From: Paraburkholderia xenovorans LB400
GTDB lineage: Bacteria; Pseudomonadota; Gammaproteobacteria; Burkholderiales; Burkholderiaceae
Length of the DNA: 64,000 bases
Direction: 5' to 3'
Assembly: GCF_000013645.1 (NCBI RefSeq)
Contig: NC_007951.1
Coordinates: 310,001 to 374,000, forward strand
This document shows, in pieces, positions 35,301 through 44,821 of this stretch. A model generated the notes under the pieces. The model was given only the letters and a program-made list of their open reading frames with translations. It did no database searches and was not told where the DNA came from. Every line of letters begins with the position of its first letter. The first letter of the stretch is position 1. Both the position numbers and the translations under genes were made by a program.

Positions 35301-37088
35301 ATGGATGGGAATCCGTTTCTGAAAATTCAGCGGCTGGGACGCGCGCTGATGCTGCCGATCGCGGTGCTGCCGGTTGCCGGCCTGCTGCTGCGACTCGGCC
35401 AACCCGATGTGTTCAACATCAAGATGATCGCCGACGCCGGCGGCGCGATCTTCGACAACCTGCCGCTGCTGTTCGCGATCGGCGTGGCAGTCGGCTTCGC
35501 GAAAGACAACAACGGCGTGGCGGGTCTGGCCGGCGCGATCGGTTATCTGGTCGAAGTCGCGGTGATGAAGGACATCAACGACAAGCTCAACATGGGCGTG
35601 TTGTCAGGTATCGTGGCGGGTATCGTGGCGGGCTTGCTGTACAACCGATACAAGGACATCAAGCTGCCCGACTACCTCGCGTTCTTCGGAGGGAAACGCT
35701 TCGTGCCGATTGTCACGGGGGTGGTCTGCCTCGCGCTCGGTATCGTGTTCGGCTATGTGTGGCAACCGGTGCAGGCCGTGATCGATACGGCCGGCCACTG
35801 GCTGACCACCGCCGGTGCGCTCGGCGCGTTCGTGTTCGGCGTGCTGAACCGTTTGCTGCTCGTCACGGGTTTGCATCACATCCTCAATTCGCTGACGTGG
35901 TTCGTGTTCGGCACGTTCACGCCGCCGGGCGGCGCCCCGGTGACGGGCGACCTGCATCGCTTCTTCGCGGGCGACCCGACTGCGGGCACCTTCATGACGG
36001 GCTTCTTCCCGGTCATGATGTTCGGCCTGCCGGCTGCCTGTCTCGCGATGTTCCACGAAGCGCCGAAGGAGCGCCGCGCGGTGGTCGGCGGCCTGCTGTT
36101 CTCGATGGCGCTTACGTCGTTCCTGACGGGCGTGACCGAGCCGATCGAATTCAGCTTCATGTTCCTCGCACCGGTGCTGTACGTGATCCACGCGTTGTTG
36201 ACGGGCCTTTCGCTCGCGATCTGTTCGGCGCTCGGCATTCACCTCGGCTTCACGTTCTCCGCAGGCGCAATCGACTACGTGCTGAACTACGGTTTGTCGA
36301 CGCGAGGCTGGTGGGCGATTCCGATCGGCCTCGTCTATATGGTGGTGTACTACGGGCTGTTCCGCTTCTTCATCCGCAAATTCAACATGGCGACGCCGGG
36401 CCGCGAACCCGCCGCAGCCGACGAACAGGTCGATTCGTTCAGCGCGGGCGGCTTTGTCTCGCCGGTCGCCGGCGCAGCCGTGCCGCGTGCGCAGCGTTAT
36501 ATCGCGGCGCTTGGCGGTGCGGCGAATCTGTCGGTGGTGGATGCGTGCACGACGCGTCTGCGTCTGTCGGTGGTCGATTCGAACAAGGTCTCCGAAAACG
36601 AACTGAAGACGATTGGCGCGCGCGGCGTGCTCAAGCGCGGCTCGACTAACGTGCAGGTGATCATCGGACCGGAAGCGGACATCATCGCCGACGAAATCCG
36701 CACGGTGATCGCGCAAGGTGGCGGCCATGCGGTGACGCCGGCCGCTGCTGCCACGGCTACTGCCGCTGCGGCGGTTGCGCCGGTCGCGGCCGCGGGCGAT
36801 CAGGCCCGGGGCGGCCCGCTCGATCCCGATCCGCTGCGCTGGCTCGCCGTGTTCGGCGGCGCGGGCAACGTGGTGTCGCTGGACGCGGTGGCGGCAACGC
36901 GTCTGCGTGTGGTCGTGCGCGATCCGTCGGCGGTCGATCGTCAACGCCTGGCGACGCTCGATACCGCATGGGTTTCGGCGGACACGTTCCATATCGTCGT
37001 CGGCGAGGCCGCGCAGCGCTACGCTGAAAAGCTCGCGACGCGTCTGTCGCCGGGTACGGGTGCCGGCGCGGCGCCGCAGCCCGCGTAA
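35301..37088 (+). CDS. nagE: PTS N-acetylglucosamine EIIC-EIIB permease with extra EIIB-like domain
   Basis: 595 residues. The EIIC membrane domain (about 1-370) includes RALMLPIAVLPVAGLLLRLG and GVTEPIEFSFMF. The first EIIB domain (about 395-475) has VVDACTTRLRL with phosphorylatable Cys416. A second EIIB-like domain (about 510-585) keeps the fold signature (FGGAGNVVSLDAVAATRLRV) but has Val530 where Cys is expected, so it cannot carry phosphate in the usual way. It imports GlcNAc as GlcNAc-6-P. GGAGG precedes the ATG at 35301. Last gene of the operon. Confidence 0.95.
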   Translation: MDGNPFLKIQRLGRALMLPIAVLPVAGLLLRLGQPDVFNIKMIADAGGAIFDNLPLLFAIGVAVGFAKDNNGVAGLAGAIGYLVEVAVMKDINDKLNMGVLSGIVAGIVAGLLYNRYKDIKLPDYLAFFGGKRFVPIVTGVVCLALGIVFGYVWQPVQAVIDTAGHWLTTAGALGAFVFGVLNRLLLVTGLHHILNSLTWFVFGTFTPPGGAPVTGDLHRFFAGDPTAGTFMTGFFPVMMFGLPAACLAMFHEAPKERRAVVGGLLFSMALTSFLTGVTEPIEFSFMFLAPVLYVIHALLTGLSLAICSALGIHLGFTFSAGAIDYVLNYGLSTRGWWAIPIGLVYMVVYYGLFRFFIRKFNMATPGREPAAADEQVDSFSAGGFVSPVAGAAVPRAQRYIAALGGAANLSVVDACTTRLRLSVVDSNKVSENELKTIGARGVLKRGSTNVQVIIGPEADIIADEIRTVIAQGGGHAVTPAAAATATAAAAVAPVAAAGDQARGGPLDPDPLRWLAVFGGAGNVVSLDAVAATRLRVVVRDPSAVDRQRLATLDTAWVSADTFHIVVGEAAQRYAEKLATRLSPGTGAGAAPQPA

Positions 37089-37155
37089 TTCCATCGGCGC
37101 TTCGAGCCGCGCCGACTTCGGTCTACCGCGCGGTTCGCGAGCTACGATAATCGAG

Positions 37156-37184
37156 AAGCCTCCGGAATTCCGGAGGCTTTTTTT
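37156..37184 (+). terminator. Terminator of the nag operon
   Basis: A perfect 24-base palindrome at 37156-37179 (AAGCCTCCGGAA and complement) followed by a T run. It ends the regulator-to-nagE transcript. Confidence 0.92.
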
Positions 37185-37328
37185 GTACGGCGCGATACGC
37201 ACGCTTGCCGGTGCGGCGCAGCAGCGCAGCGACGGCCTGATCCGAAAACAATTGGGTAAGCTAACTAATGAGATTCGAGTGCCTTGTCATACCGGCAAGG
37301 CGTGTTCGTTCACGCTCAGGAGTTGCCC

Positions 37329-38651
37329 ATGTCAATGCGATCAGCAATCTGTTTGATGTTCTTCCTGCCGGCCGGCGTCGCTTATGCCGGTGGCCAGTTC
37401 AACGTCCAATGCGCGTATTCGCATACGCTGCCTGACGATGCGATCATCTATCCAGGCCAGCCTGGCAGGGCTATGGTGCATGACTTTTTCGGGAACACCG
37501 GTGCCGATGCATACAGTACGTACTACTCGCTGAACGACAACAAGGTGAGCACCTGTAATGTCGCGGCGGATCCTTCGTCGTACTGGGTTCCGCAGTTAAA
37601 GCGCGCGTCGGGAATTGTAGTGCCGGGCTATCAGAAGACCTACTACAAGAACGATCAACCGGTGGTTCCGCTGCACACGATCCCAGCGGGGCTGGAAATG
37701 CTGGCGGGCGATCATCGTTCATCCTCGCCCAAGCCGCAGATCAACTATCTGTGCCGCGGCGGTTCCTACACGCAAATCGCGCCGACCCGCTGCCCTGTCG
37801 TAACGGACAGCAGCGGCACCTACGCGCAGCTGGATATCTCCGTGCATTTTCCGGATTGCTGGGACGGCCGGACCCTGGTGCCGAGCATGGCCAGTCACAT
37901 CATGAATATGGCCTACCGGCAGGCCGACGGCAAATGTCCAGCCGCGTATCCGGTCAAGATTCCTGAATTGCAACTCAACGTTGCATACGACCTCGGCCAG
38001 GATCCTGATCTCTCCACCGCGCAATTGTCGATGGACCCGATTCTCGTGAATGGCACGTGGGTGCCGCAGTGGGGAAGCCTGTACACGGCGCACGCCGATT
38101 TCATCAACGCCTGGAAGATCGATTCGCTGCAATACGCGGTCGACAACTGCTCCAATGCGGATATCGCGTGCAGCAACAGCATTCCGACGTATTACTCGAA
38201 GGCGAGCGCCGATGTGTGGATGGACGGCAGTGGTGTCGCGCATGCGAGCGATAGCACGATGATCTCGGACGCGGCAAGTACCGTGTTGATCAAATTTCCG
38301 ACGCCCACCGACCTGAAGGATTATCCGTACACCAATTCGTATCTGCAGACGCTTGCGCAGAACGTGACGGATACGAGCGCGGTGACGCTGGATATTTACG
38401 CTGCTTCCACGAACTGGAATGACACCGCGAACCTGCCAACGACGGCGGCCTGCAACACGAATCAGCGCATCGGCGGCATCTACCTGGATAACGCGCTGCA
38501 GCCGCGCATCAACGACATTACGCGCTATGTCGCGTCTCAAGTCGCCGCGGGCGCGTCGCAGATCGGCGTTTGCATTCGCAACGCGACTGGCCGGACCGTG
38601 CAGATTTCTTCACGCGACGGTACACGAACACCCGCGCTGTTCATGAAGTAG
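37329..38651 (+). CDS. Secreted DUF1996 domain protein
   Basis: 440 residues with a cleavable signal peptide (MSMRSAICLMFFLPAGVAYA). The mature part begins with DUF1996 hallmarks: HTLPDDAIIYPGQPG, MVHDFFGN and, later, FPDCWDG. Several cysteines suggest disulfides in the periplasm or outside. The family is common in fungi and some bacteria and has no established function. Its codon third positions are visibly richer in A/T than those of the neighbours, suggesting acquisition. Stands alone after the nag terminator. Start chosen at ATG 37329 after CAGGAG. Confidence 0.82.
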   Translation: MSMRSAICLMFFLPAGVAYAGGQFNVQCAYSHTLPDDAIIYPGQPGRAMVHDFFGNTGADAYSTYYSLNDNKVSTCNVAADPSSYWVPQLKRASGIVVPGYQKTYYKNDQPVVPLHTIPAGLEMLAGDHRSSSPKPQINYLCRGGSYTQIAPTRCPVVTDSSGTYAQLDISVHFPDCWDGRTLVPSMASHIMNMAYRQADGKCPAAYPVKIPELQLNVAYDLGQDPDLSTAQLSMDPILVNGTWVPQWGSLYTAHADFINAWKIDSLQYAVDNCSNADIACSNSIPTYYSKASADVWMDGSGVAHASDSTMISDAASTVLIKFPTPTDLKDYPYTNSYLQTLAQNVTDTSAVTLDIYAASTNWNDTANLPTTAACNTNQRIGGIYLDNALQPRINDITRYVASQVAAGASQIGVCIRNATGRTVQISSRDGTRTPALFMK

Positions 38652-38701
38652 CGCGCCCGGTGTGAAAGCAGGCGGGCGCCATATTCCGTTGAGCCGCGCA
38701 C

Positions 38702-38732
38702 AAAAAAACGGCACCTCGAATTCAAGGTGCCG
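38702..38732 (-). terminator. Terminator of the cyd operon
   Basis: On the minus strand CGGCACCT pairs with AGGTGCCG (38725-38732 with 38709-38716) around an 8-base loop, followed by seven Ts (38702-38708). It lies 40 bases after cydX and could also stop plus-strand readthrough weakly. Confidence 0.88.
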
Positions 38733-38771
38733 TCCGTTTCTTCCACCGGCACGCGGCCGGCCGAGGGCGCG

Positions 38772-38888
38772 TCAATGCGTCTTAGGCTTGCCCGCTTCCA
38801 GCGGCCGGCGCGATTCGAGCCACATCACGTTGATGATACCGAACGCCAACGCCACGCCGATTCCGAGAATCCAACTGAAATACCACAT
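38772..38888 (-). CDS. cydX: Cytochrome bd oxidase small subunit CydX
   Basis: 38 residues: MWYFSWILGIGVALAFGIIN, then VMWLESRRPLEAGKPKTH. The MWYFSWILG start, the single transmembrane helix and the WLE motif match CydX/YbgT, a small subunit needed for stability of bd oxidase. An AGGAG site lies just before the ATG. It follows cydB by 28 bases on the same strand. Easily missed because of its size. Confidence 0.92.
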   Translation of the reverse strand: MWYFSWILGIGVALAFGIINVMWLESRRPLEAGKPKTH

Positions 38889-38916
38889 CACAAACTCCTG
38901 TCAGGCGTAGTGCCGG

Positions 38917-40053
38917 TCAATACATTGAATGGTGATTCTCTTCGAGCGCCGCCGCGGTCACCTTGCCGCGCATCACGCGATACACCCAGCTCGTATAGAT
39001 CAGGATGAGCGGCAGGAACACGATCACGGCGATCAGCATGATCTGCAGCGTCATGCGGCTCGAGGTGGAATCCCACACGGTGAGGCTGCTGCGGCCGTCG
39101 AGCGAGGAGGGCATGATGAACGGGAACATCGAGAAGCCCGCCGTGAGGATCACGCCGATGATCATCAGCGAGGTCGCCAGAAAGGCGCTCTTCTCGAAGC
39201 GCGAGCGCGCGAGCAGCGTGGCCAGCACACCGCCCGCCAGACCGGCCACCGGCGCGGCCACCATCCACGGATAGGTCGCGTAGTTGGCCAGCCACAAACC
39301 GGGCGCGCCGGTCACGCTCTTGAGCAGCGGATTGGCCACCGTGTCGAGCGGCGCGGCGTCGACCAGCTGATAGCCGCCGATCATCGTGGCGATCAGCGCG
39401 CCGGCAATCAGGAACAGCACCACGGCCGCGAACGAAGCGATCCGCAGCGCGAGCGATGCGCGCTCGGCCACGATGTCGTCCGCTTTCATCTTCACGAAGG
39501 CGGCGCCATGCGCGGCCAGCATCGACACGCTGACGAGCCCGCACAGCACCGCGAACGGGTTGAGCAGCGCGAAGAAGCCGCCGTGATAGGTCACGCGCAG
39601 ATCGGTGTCGAACGAGAACGGCACGCCTTGCAGCAGGTTGCCGAACGCGACGCCGAACACGAGAGCCGGCACGAAGCCGCCGACGAACAGTGCCCAGTCC
39701 CACGCGCTGCGCCAGCGCGGATCCTCACGCTTGCTGCGGTAGTCGAAGCCGACCGGCCGGAAGAACAGCGAGAACAGCACCAGCAGCATGGCGAAATAGA
39801 AGCCGGAAAACGACGCCGCGTACACCAGCGGCCACGCGGCGAACATCGCGCCGCCCGCGGTGATGAGCCAGACCTGATTGCCTTCCCAGGTCGCGCCCAC
39901 CGTATTGACGACGATGCGCCGCTCGGCGTCCGTCTTGCCGATGAACGGCAGCAGGATCGCCGCGCCCATGTCGAAGCCGTCGGTGAGTGCGAAGCCGATC
40001 AGCAGTACGCCGATCAGTACCCACCAGATCAGTTTGAGGGTTGCATAATCCAT
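38917..40053 (-). CDS. cydB: Cytochrome bd ubiquinol oxidase subunit II
   Basis: 378 residues, eight to nine transmembrane helices, as in E. coli CydB (379). [38 protein letters not shown] and the C-terminal [16 protein letters not shown] are diagnostic. It forms the bd quinol oxidase with CydA, giving high-affinity oxygen respiration without proton pumping. Between cydA and cydX. Confidence 0.97.
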   Translation of the reverse strand: MDYATLKLIWWVLIGVLLIGFALTDGFDMGAAILLPFIGKTDAERRIVVNTVGATWEGNQVWLITAGGAMFAAWPLVYAASFSGFYFAMLLVLFSLFFRPVGFDYRSKREDPRWRSAWDWALFVGGFVPALVFGVAFGNLLQGVPFSFDTDLRVTYHGGFFALLNPFAVLCGLVSVSMLAAHGAAFVKMKADDIVAERASLALRIASFAAVVLFLIAGALIATMIGGYQLVDAAPLDTVANPLLKSVTGAPGLWLANYATYPWMVAAPVAGLAGGVLATLLARSRFEKSAFLATSLMIIGVILTAGFSMFPFIMPSSLDGRSSLTVWDSTSSRMTLQIMLIAVIVFLPLILIYTSWVYRVMRGKVTAAALEENHHSMY

Positions 40054-40088
40054 GATGATCTTTTCCCTTGAATCTCGGTGGCGGCGAA

Positions 40089-41696
40089 TCAGGCGACCGT
40101 GCTGGTCGGCAGCGGCCGGTTGTCCAGCGGCTGATCCGGTGACGGTTGTTCGTGGTGATAGCGGCCCGTATGCAGCGAAGAAGGGCCGAGCCGCGCGTAC
40201 TTGAACATCAGCATGATTTCGATGATGAACAGCACCGTGTAGAACACCACGAAGCCGCCGATACTCAGATACAGGTCGCCCGCGGTCAGACTCGAGGCCG
40301 ACAGGTTAGTCGGCAGAATGCCCGCGATGGTCCACGGCTGGCGACCCACCTCGGCGACGATCCAGCCGAATTCGGCCGCGAGCCAGGGCAGCGGAATCGC
40401 CCACAGCGCCCAGCGCAGGAACCAGCGGCGCTTTTCCAGCAGCAGCGAGCGTTGCGCGCAGAACCAGAAGGCGAGCACGAAGGTGGCGAGGAACAGGATG
40501 CCGAGGCCCACCATCAGCCGGAACGAGAAGAACACGGGCGCCACCGGCGGGATCGTTTTCTTCGCGGCCTGGGTGATCTGGTCCGGCGTGGCGTCGGTGA
40601 CGTTCGCGGTGAACTGCTTGAGCATCAGGCCGTAGCCGAGATCCTGCTTGTGCGCGTCGAAGGCGGCTTTGGCTTCGTCGGTGACGTCGCCCTGTTTGAG
40701 CTTCTGCAGCGCGGCGTAGGCCAGCATGCCGTTCCTGATGCGCGCTTCGTTGCGCACCATCAGGTCTTTCAGGCCGACCACGGGTTCGTCGAGCGAACGG
40801 GTGGCGATCAGGCCGAGCGCGTAGGGAACCCGGATTGCGTAGTCGGTGCGCTCTTCTTTCTGGTTCGGAATCCCGATGATCGTGAACGGAGCCGGCGCGG
40901 GCGCGGTTTCCCATTCGGATTCGATCGCGGCGAGCTTGACCTGCTGGACTTCGCCGGTGCGGTAGCCGGATTCGTCGCCGAGCACGATCACGCACAGCGT
41001 GGACGCAAGGCCGAAACCGGCGGCGATCGCGAACGAGCGCAGTGCGAATTCGGTGTCGCGGCGCTTGAGCAGATACCACGACGACACGCCGAGCACGAAC
41101 ATCGAGGCCGTCACGTAGCCGGCGGAGACAGTGTGCACGAACTTGACCTGCGCGACCGGATTGAACAGCACGGAGAAGATGCTGTCGAGTTCCATGCGCA
41201 TGGTCTGGTAGTTGAAGGTCGCGCCGACCGGATTGTTCATCCAGCCGTTGGCCACCAGAATCCACAGCGCCGAGAGGTTCGAGCCGAGCGCGACGAGGAA
41301 CGTCACGATCACGTGCTGCACCCTGGAGAGCCGCTTCCAGCCGAAGAAGAACAGGCCGACGAAGGTGGATTCGAGGAAGAACGCCATCAGGCCTTCGACG
41401 GCGAGCGGCACGCCGAAAATGTCGCCCACGTAGTGCGAGTAGTACGACCAGTTGGTGCCGAACTGGAATTCGAGCGTGAGACCGGTGGTCACGCCCATTG
41501 CAAAGTTGATGCCGAAGAGCTTGCCCCAGAACTGGGTCATGTCCTTGTAGATCTGCTTGCCGGTCATCACGTAGACCGATTCCATGATGACGAGCAGCCA
41601 GGACAGGCCGAGCGTGAGCGGGACGAACAGGAAGTGATAAAGCGCCGTGATGGCGAACTGGAGGCGCGACAGTTCTACGACTTCGCTAACGGGCAT
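40089..41696 (-). CDS. cydA: Cytochrome bd ubiquinol oxidase subunit I
   Basis: 535 residues. [22 protein letters not shown] includes His21, the equivalent of the heme b595 or d ligand in E. coli CydA; the quinol loop between GDESGYRTG and [11 protein letters not shown] is long, placing it in the long-loop (E. coli bd-I-like) group; [13 protein letters not shown] is also typical. ATG 41696 is chosen because AAGGTG lies at normal spacing; a GTG at 41705 is possible. Its start overlaps the cydP end. Confidence 0.97.
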   Translation of the reverse strand: MPVSEVVELSRLQFAITALYHFLFVPLTLGLSWLLVIMESVYVMTGKQIYKDMTQFWGKLFGINFAMGVTTGLTLEFQFGTNWSYYSHYVGDIFGVPLAVEGLMAFFLESTFVGLFFFGWKRLSRVQHVIVTFLVALGSNLSALWILVANGWMNNPVGATFNYQTMRMELDSIFSVLFNPVAQVKFVHTVSAGYVTASMFVLGVSSWYLLKRRDTEFALRSFAIAAGFGLASTLCVIVLGDESGYRTGEVQQVKLAAIESEWETAPAPAPFTIIGIPNQKEERTDYAIRVPYALGLIATRSLDEPVVGLKDLMVRNEARIRNGMLAYAALQKLKQGDVTDEAKAAFDAHKQDLGYGLMLKQFTANVTDATPDQITQAAKKTIPPVAPVFFSFRLMVGLGILFLATFVLAFWFCAQRSLLLEKRRWFLRWALWAIPLPWLAAEFGWIVAEVGRQPWTIAGILPTNLSASSLTAGDLYLSIGGFVVFYTVLFIIEIMLMFKYARLGPSSLHTGRYHHEQPSPDQPLDNRPLPTSTVA

Positions 41697-41946
41697 GTTG
41701 ATCACCTTGGGACGGATGCGAGGCAGGCACGGAGAGCAGCGCCTGCGCGACTTGCTCGGGCGGCAGCGACATGTTTTCCGCCTGAGGATGATTGAAGAAG
41801 GTGTACTTGAGCACCATCAGTAATGCGAACTTGATGGCGAGGACGATGGCGATATCCCGCGCCAGCGTCGGACCGCGCACCCAGCCGTCGAACCTTTTAC
41901 GCAGGCTCGGGCGGCGGATGGTATTGCGATTGAGGGCTATGGTCAT
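41686..41946 (-). CDS. CydP-like small membrane protein of the cyd operon
   Basis: 86 residues: basic N-terminus (RRPSLRKRFDGWVRGP), one transmembrane helix (about 31-51, ending LKYTFFNHPQAENM) and a short C-terminal tail. This pattern (KYTFFNHP) matches small proteins encoded ahead of cydA in Burkholderiales, recently labelled putative small oxidase subunit CydP. It overlaps the cydA start, so translation is coupled. Confidence 0.78.
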   Translation of the reverse strand: MTIALNRNTIRRPSLRKRFDGWVRGPTLARDIAIVLAIKFALLMVLKYTFFNHPQAENMSLPPEQVAQALLSVPASHPSQGDQHAR

Positions 41947-42207
41947 GATCGGTAGAAGGCAACTTCACACCGGTGAATCCGGCTGGCGCCAGGCCGCTTC
42001 AACGGTCTGGCGAGTGCATCCCGATTCTAGGAGCAGAACCTCGCACGCAACGGTTCGGCACTGCGGCATTGGGTCGCGAGACTTGCCCCGTTTGGCCTGT
42101 ATTGCCAGGTGGTTTGTGTTACGTCAAGAAATGCGTTGACCGTGCATCCTGGCGTACGGAGGTGTGCGAACGTGCGCGCGACCAGCGCGCTGCGCGGGCG
42201 AAAAAAA
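41947..42207. promoter_or_regulatory. Upstream region of the cyd operon
   Basis: The gap between cydP and rpoH totals 345 bases; this part is the cyd leader and has no supported gene. A candidate minus-strand promoter has -35 TTGCGT (42045-42050) and -10 TAGAAT (42024-42029), 15 bases apart. No convincing FNR box (TTGAT-N4-ATCAA) was found by eye. Confidence 0.4.
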
Positions 42208-42237
42208 AAGCCCCGCCGTCTTACGAGGGCGAGGCTT
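42201..42237 (-). terminator. Terminator of rpoH
   Basis: On the minus strand AAGCCTCGCC pairs with GGCGGGGCTT (one G-T wobble) around a 10-base loop, followed by nine Ts (42201-42209). It lies 55 bases past the rpoH stop. Confidence 0.85.
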
Positions 42238-42291
42238 GGCGGTCTGGCTACCGCGCGCCGGACGAACCGGCGTGCTGAAACGCTTCAGGCT

Positions 42292-43227
<936 letters not shown>

Positions 43228-43288
43228 GTGGAAAACTCCTTTGGAATCAGACAAAAGCTTGTTCAGGTAACGACTCCAGCGTTGGATG

Positions 43289-43315
43289 TTAGCACTCTGA
43301 TTTGCCGAGTGCTAA
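43289..43315. promoter_or_regulatory. CIRCE element (HrcA operator)
   Basis: TTAGCACTC (43289-43297), nine bases, then GAGTGCTAA (43307-43315): an exact match to the CIRCE consensus bound by the HrcA repressor. It lies 62 bases upstream of the rpoH GTG, so HrcA probably represses rpoH and links the two heat-shock regulators. Confidence 0.95.
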
Positions 43316-43527
43316 TACTTAGAGGCCGTAAGGGCATCGAGGTTCCGCAAATTCCTATTGAAATTCACGATTCAATAGCCATGCGATGCCCTCTTGGGAG
43401 TCTTTGTGCCTGGCGTAGAAATTACCTAACAAATAGCCTTCGTGATGATAACTGACCGATTTTTGTCATATTTGAAGAGACTAATTGCGAAAACTGCGAA
43501 TCCTTCATACGATCCGCCAAATTGAGA

Positions 43528-43557
43528 TTGACTTTAGAATACGCAAAACTGTTACTA
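43528..43557 (+). promoter_or_regulatory. Candidate promoter of pagL
   Basis: TTGACT (43528-43533) and TTACTA (43552-43557) are 18 bases apart, 33 bases before the pagL ATG. The -10 is a weak match. Confidence 0.4.
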
Positions 43558-43590
43558 ATTGTTCAACGTTCGACGGAACTCGGGTGTTAG

Positions 43591-44154
43591 ATGAACAACA
43601 AAAAGAATGTTTTGCGTGATCTGGCGCTAAAAATCACGGCTGGAGCCGTGCTGGTGGGCGCTTCGGGAGTGGCCTCGGCTGACCAGTTCGGCGTGCAGGT
43701 GGCCGGCGGACTGGGCGATCGCCACGTCAAGAAGCTCGATCTCGGCTTTGTCTGGGATCCGGATCTGAACTGGTGGCAGATCGGCGACTGGCATTTCTCG
43801 CTGATCGGCGAAGCGCACGTGGCATGGTGGCACACCAATGAAGGCAACGTGCACGACAATATCGGCGAGGTCGGCGTGACGCCGATCATCCGCTTCATCA
43901 AGGAATCGGGGCCGATCCGCCCGTATGCCGAACTGGGCGCGGGCATCCGCCTGCTCTCGAGTCCCCGCATCTCTTCGACCTTTACGCTGGGCACCGCGTT
44001 CCAGTTCGCCGACATGGCGGGCGTGGGCATGCAGTTCGGCAACCGCCAGCAGTACCAGGCGGGCTATCGCTTCCAGCATATTTCCAACGGCGGTATCAAA
44101 GAGCCGAATCCTGGTATAAATTTCCACCAGCTATATCTGCAATATAACTTCTGA
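43591..44154 (+). CDS. pagL: PagL-like lipid A 3-O-deacylase
   Basis: 187 residues: signal peptide (to about residue 30, VASA-DQ) and an eight-strand outer membrane barrel ending in phenylalanine. FQHISNGGIKEPNPG carries the catalytic His163 and Ser165. Asn177 occupies the place of Glu140 in P. aeruginosa PagL (14 residues after the His). PagL removes the 3-position acyl chain from lipid A, lowering endotoxicity. It is a single gene divergent from rpoH. Confidence 0.9.
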   Translation: MNNKKNVLRDLALKITAGAVLVGASGVASADQFGVQVAGGLGDRHVKKLDLGFVWDPDLNWWQIGDWHFSLIGEAHVAWWHTNEGNVHDNIGEVGVTPIIRFIKESGPIRPYAELGAGIRLLSSPRISSTFTLGTAFQFADMAGVGMQFGNRQQYQAGYRFQHISNGGIKEPNPGINFHQLYLQYNF

Positions 44155-44197
44155 CGACCGTGGCCACGTTCGGCTCACCGGTGCGAGGGGCTGAGCG

Positions 44198-44581
44198 ATG
44201 GCGGCAAAGATAATCGAAGCGATTCGCGGGCTCGAGCGAGAGCGTTTCCGGGCGATGGTCGACGGCGACGGCCAATCGCTCGACACGCTGCTCGCGGAGA
44301 ACGTGAGCTACGTTCACACGAACGGCAAGCGGGAAACGAAGCGGCAGTTCATCGACGGGATTGTTGCGGGGCGCCGCCGCTACCGGCAGATCGAGGTGCA
44401 GTCGCAGGACGTGCTGCCGGTTGGGCGGGAGACCTGCGTGGTCACCGGCCGGGCGCTGATCGAAATGGAAGCGAATAACGGAGCGCTGCTGTTTCCGATC
44501 GCCTACACGGCGATCCATACGCAGGCAGATGGGCAATGGCGTCTGATTGCCTGGCAGGCCACGCGTTGCGCAATCGAGTGA
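44198..44581 (+). CDS. NTF2-like (SnoaL/DUF4440-type) protein
   Basis: 127 residues of a nuclear-transport-factor-2-like fold: RERFRAMVDGDGQSLDTLLAENVSYVHTNG (residues about 13-42), RRRYRQIEVQSQDVLPVG, then GQWRLIAWQATR. The family covers enzymes and binding proteins; no specific function can be given. GAGGGG precedes the ATG. It follows pagL by 43 bases and could share its transcript. Confidence 0.8.
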   Translation: MAAKIIEAIRGLERERFRAMVDGDGQSLDTLLAENVSYVHTNGKRETKRQFIDGIVAGRRRYRQIEVQSQDVLPVGRETCVVTGRALIEMEANNGALLFPIAYTAIHTQADGQWRLIAWQATRCAIE

Positions 44582-44821
44582 GAGTGAGCCGTTGCGGTCA
44601 CTCCAGCCGCGCGGCTGCGGTGCGCGCATCCGGTTGCCACGGGCATGCGGGTTACGCGCTGGTGGTTCGCTGTCCGTTCGCTTTTGCCTCGCCTCGACGT
44701 CCGCTCGTGCGTCGTTGCAGCCCGATTCCGAAGCAGCGACGCTTTCCCTGAGCTACGCCATTCCCGCACGCGACTATCCGCCGCATCCGTTCGGGCCGCT
44801 GCCGGCACTTATACCGCGCCG

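Larger units (their letters stand above)
43228..43590. other. Divergent regulatory region of rpoH and pagL
   Basis: This 363-base gap is clearly more AT-rich than its surroundings and has no gene. It contains the CIRCE operator (43289-43315) on the rpoH side and a candidate promoter for pagL (43528-43557). Confidence 0.7.

Noticed and set aside
41947..42207. FNR/ANR box expected upstream of the bd oxidase genes
   Set aside because: No TTGAT-N4-ATCAA-like sequence was found; only scattered partial matches.
42208..42237. Short repeat-like region near rpoH considered as an attachment site
   Set aside because: It is a standard terminator hairpin with T run; no integrase or direct-repeat partner exists in the window.
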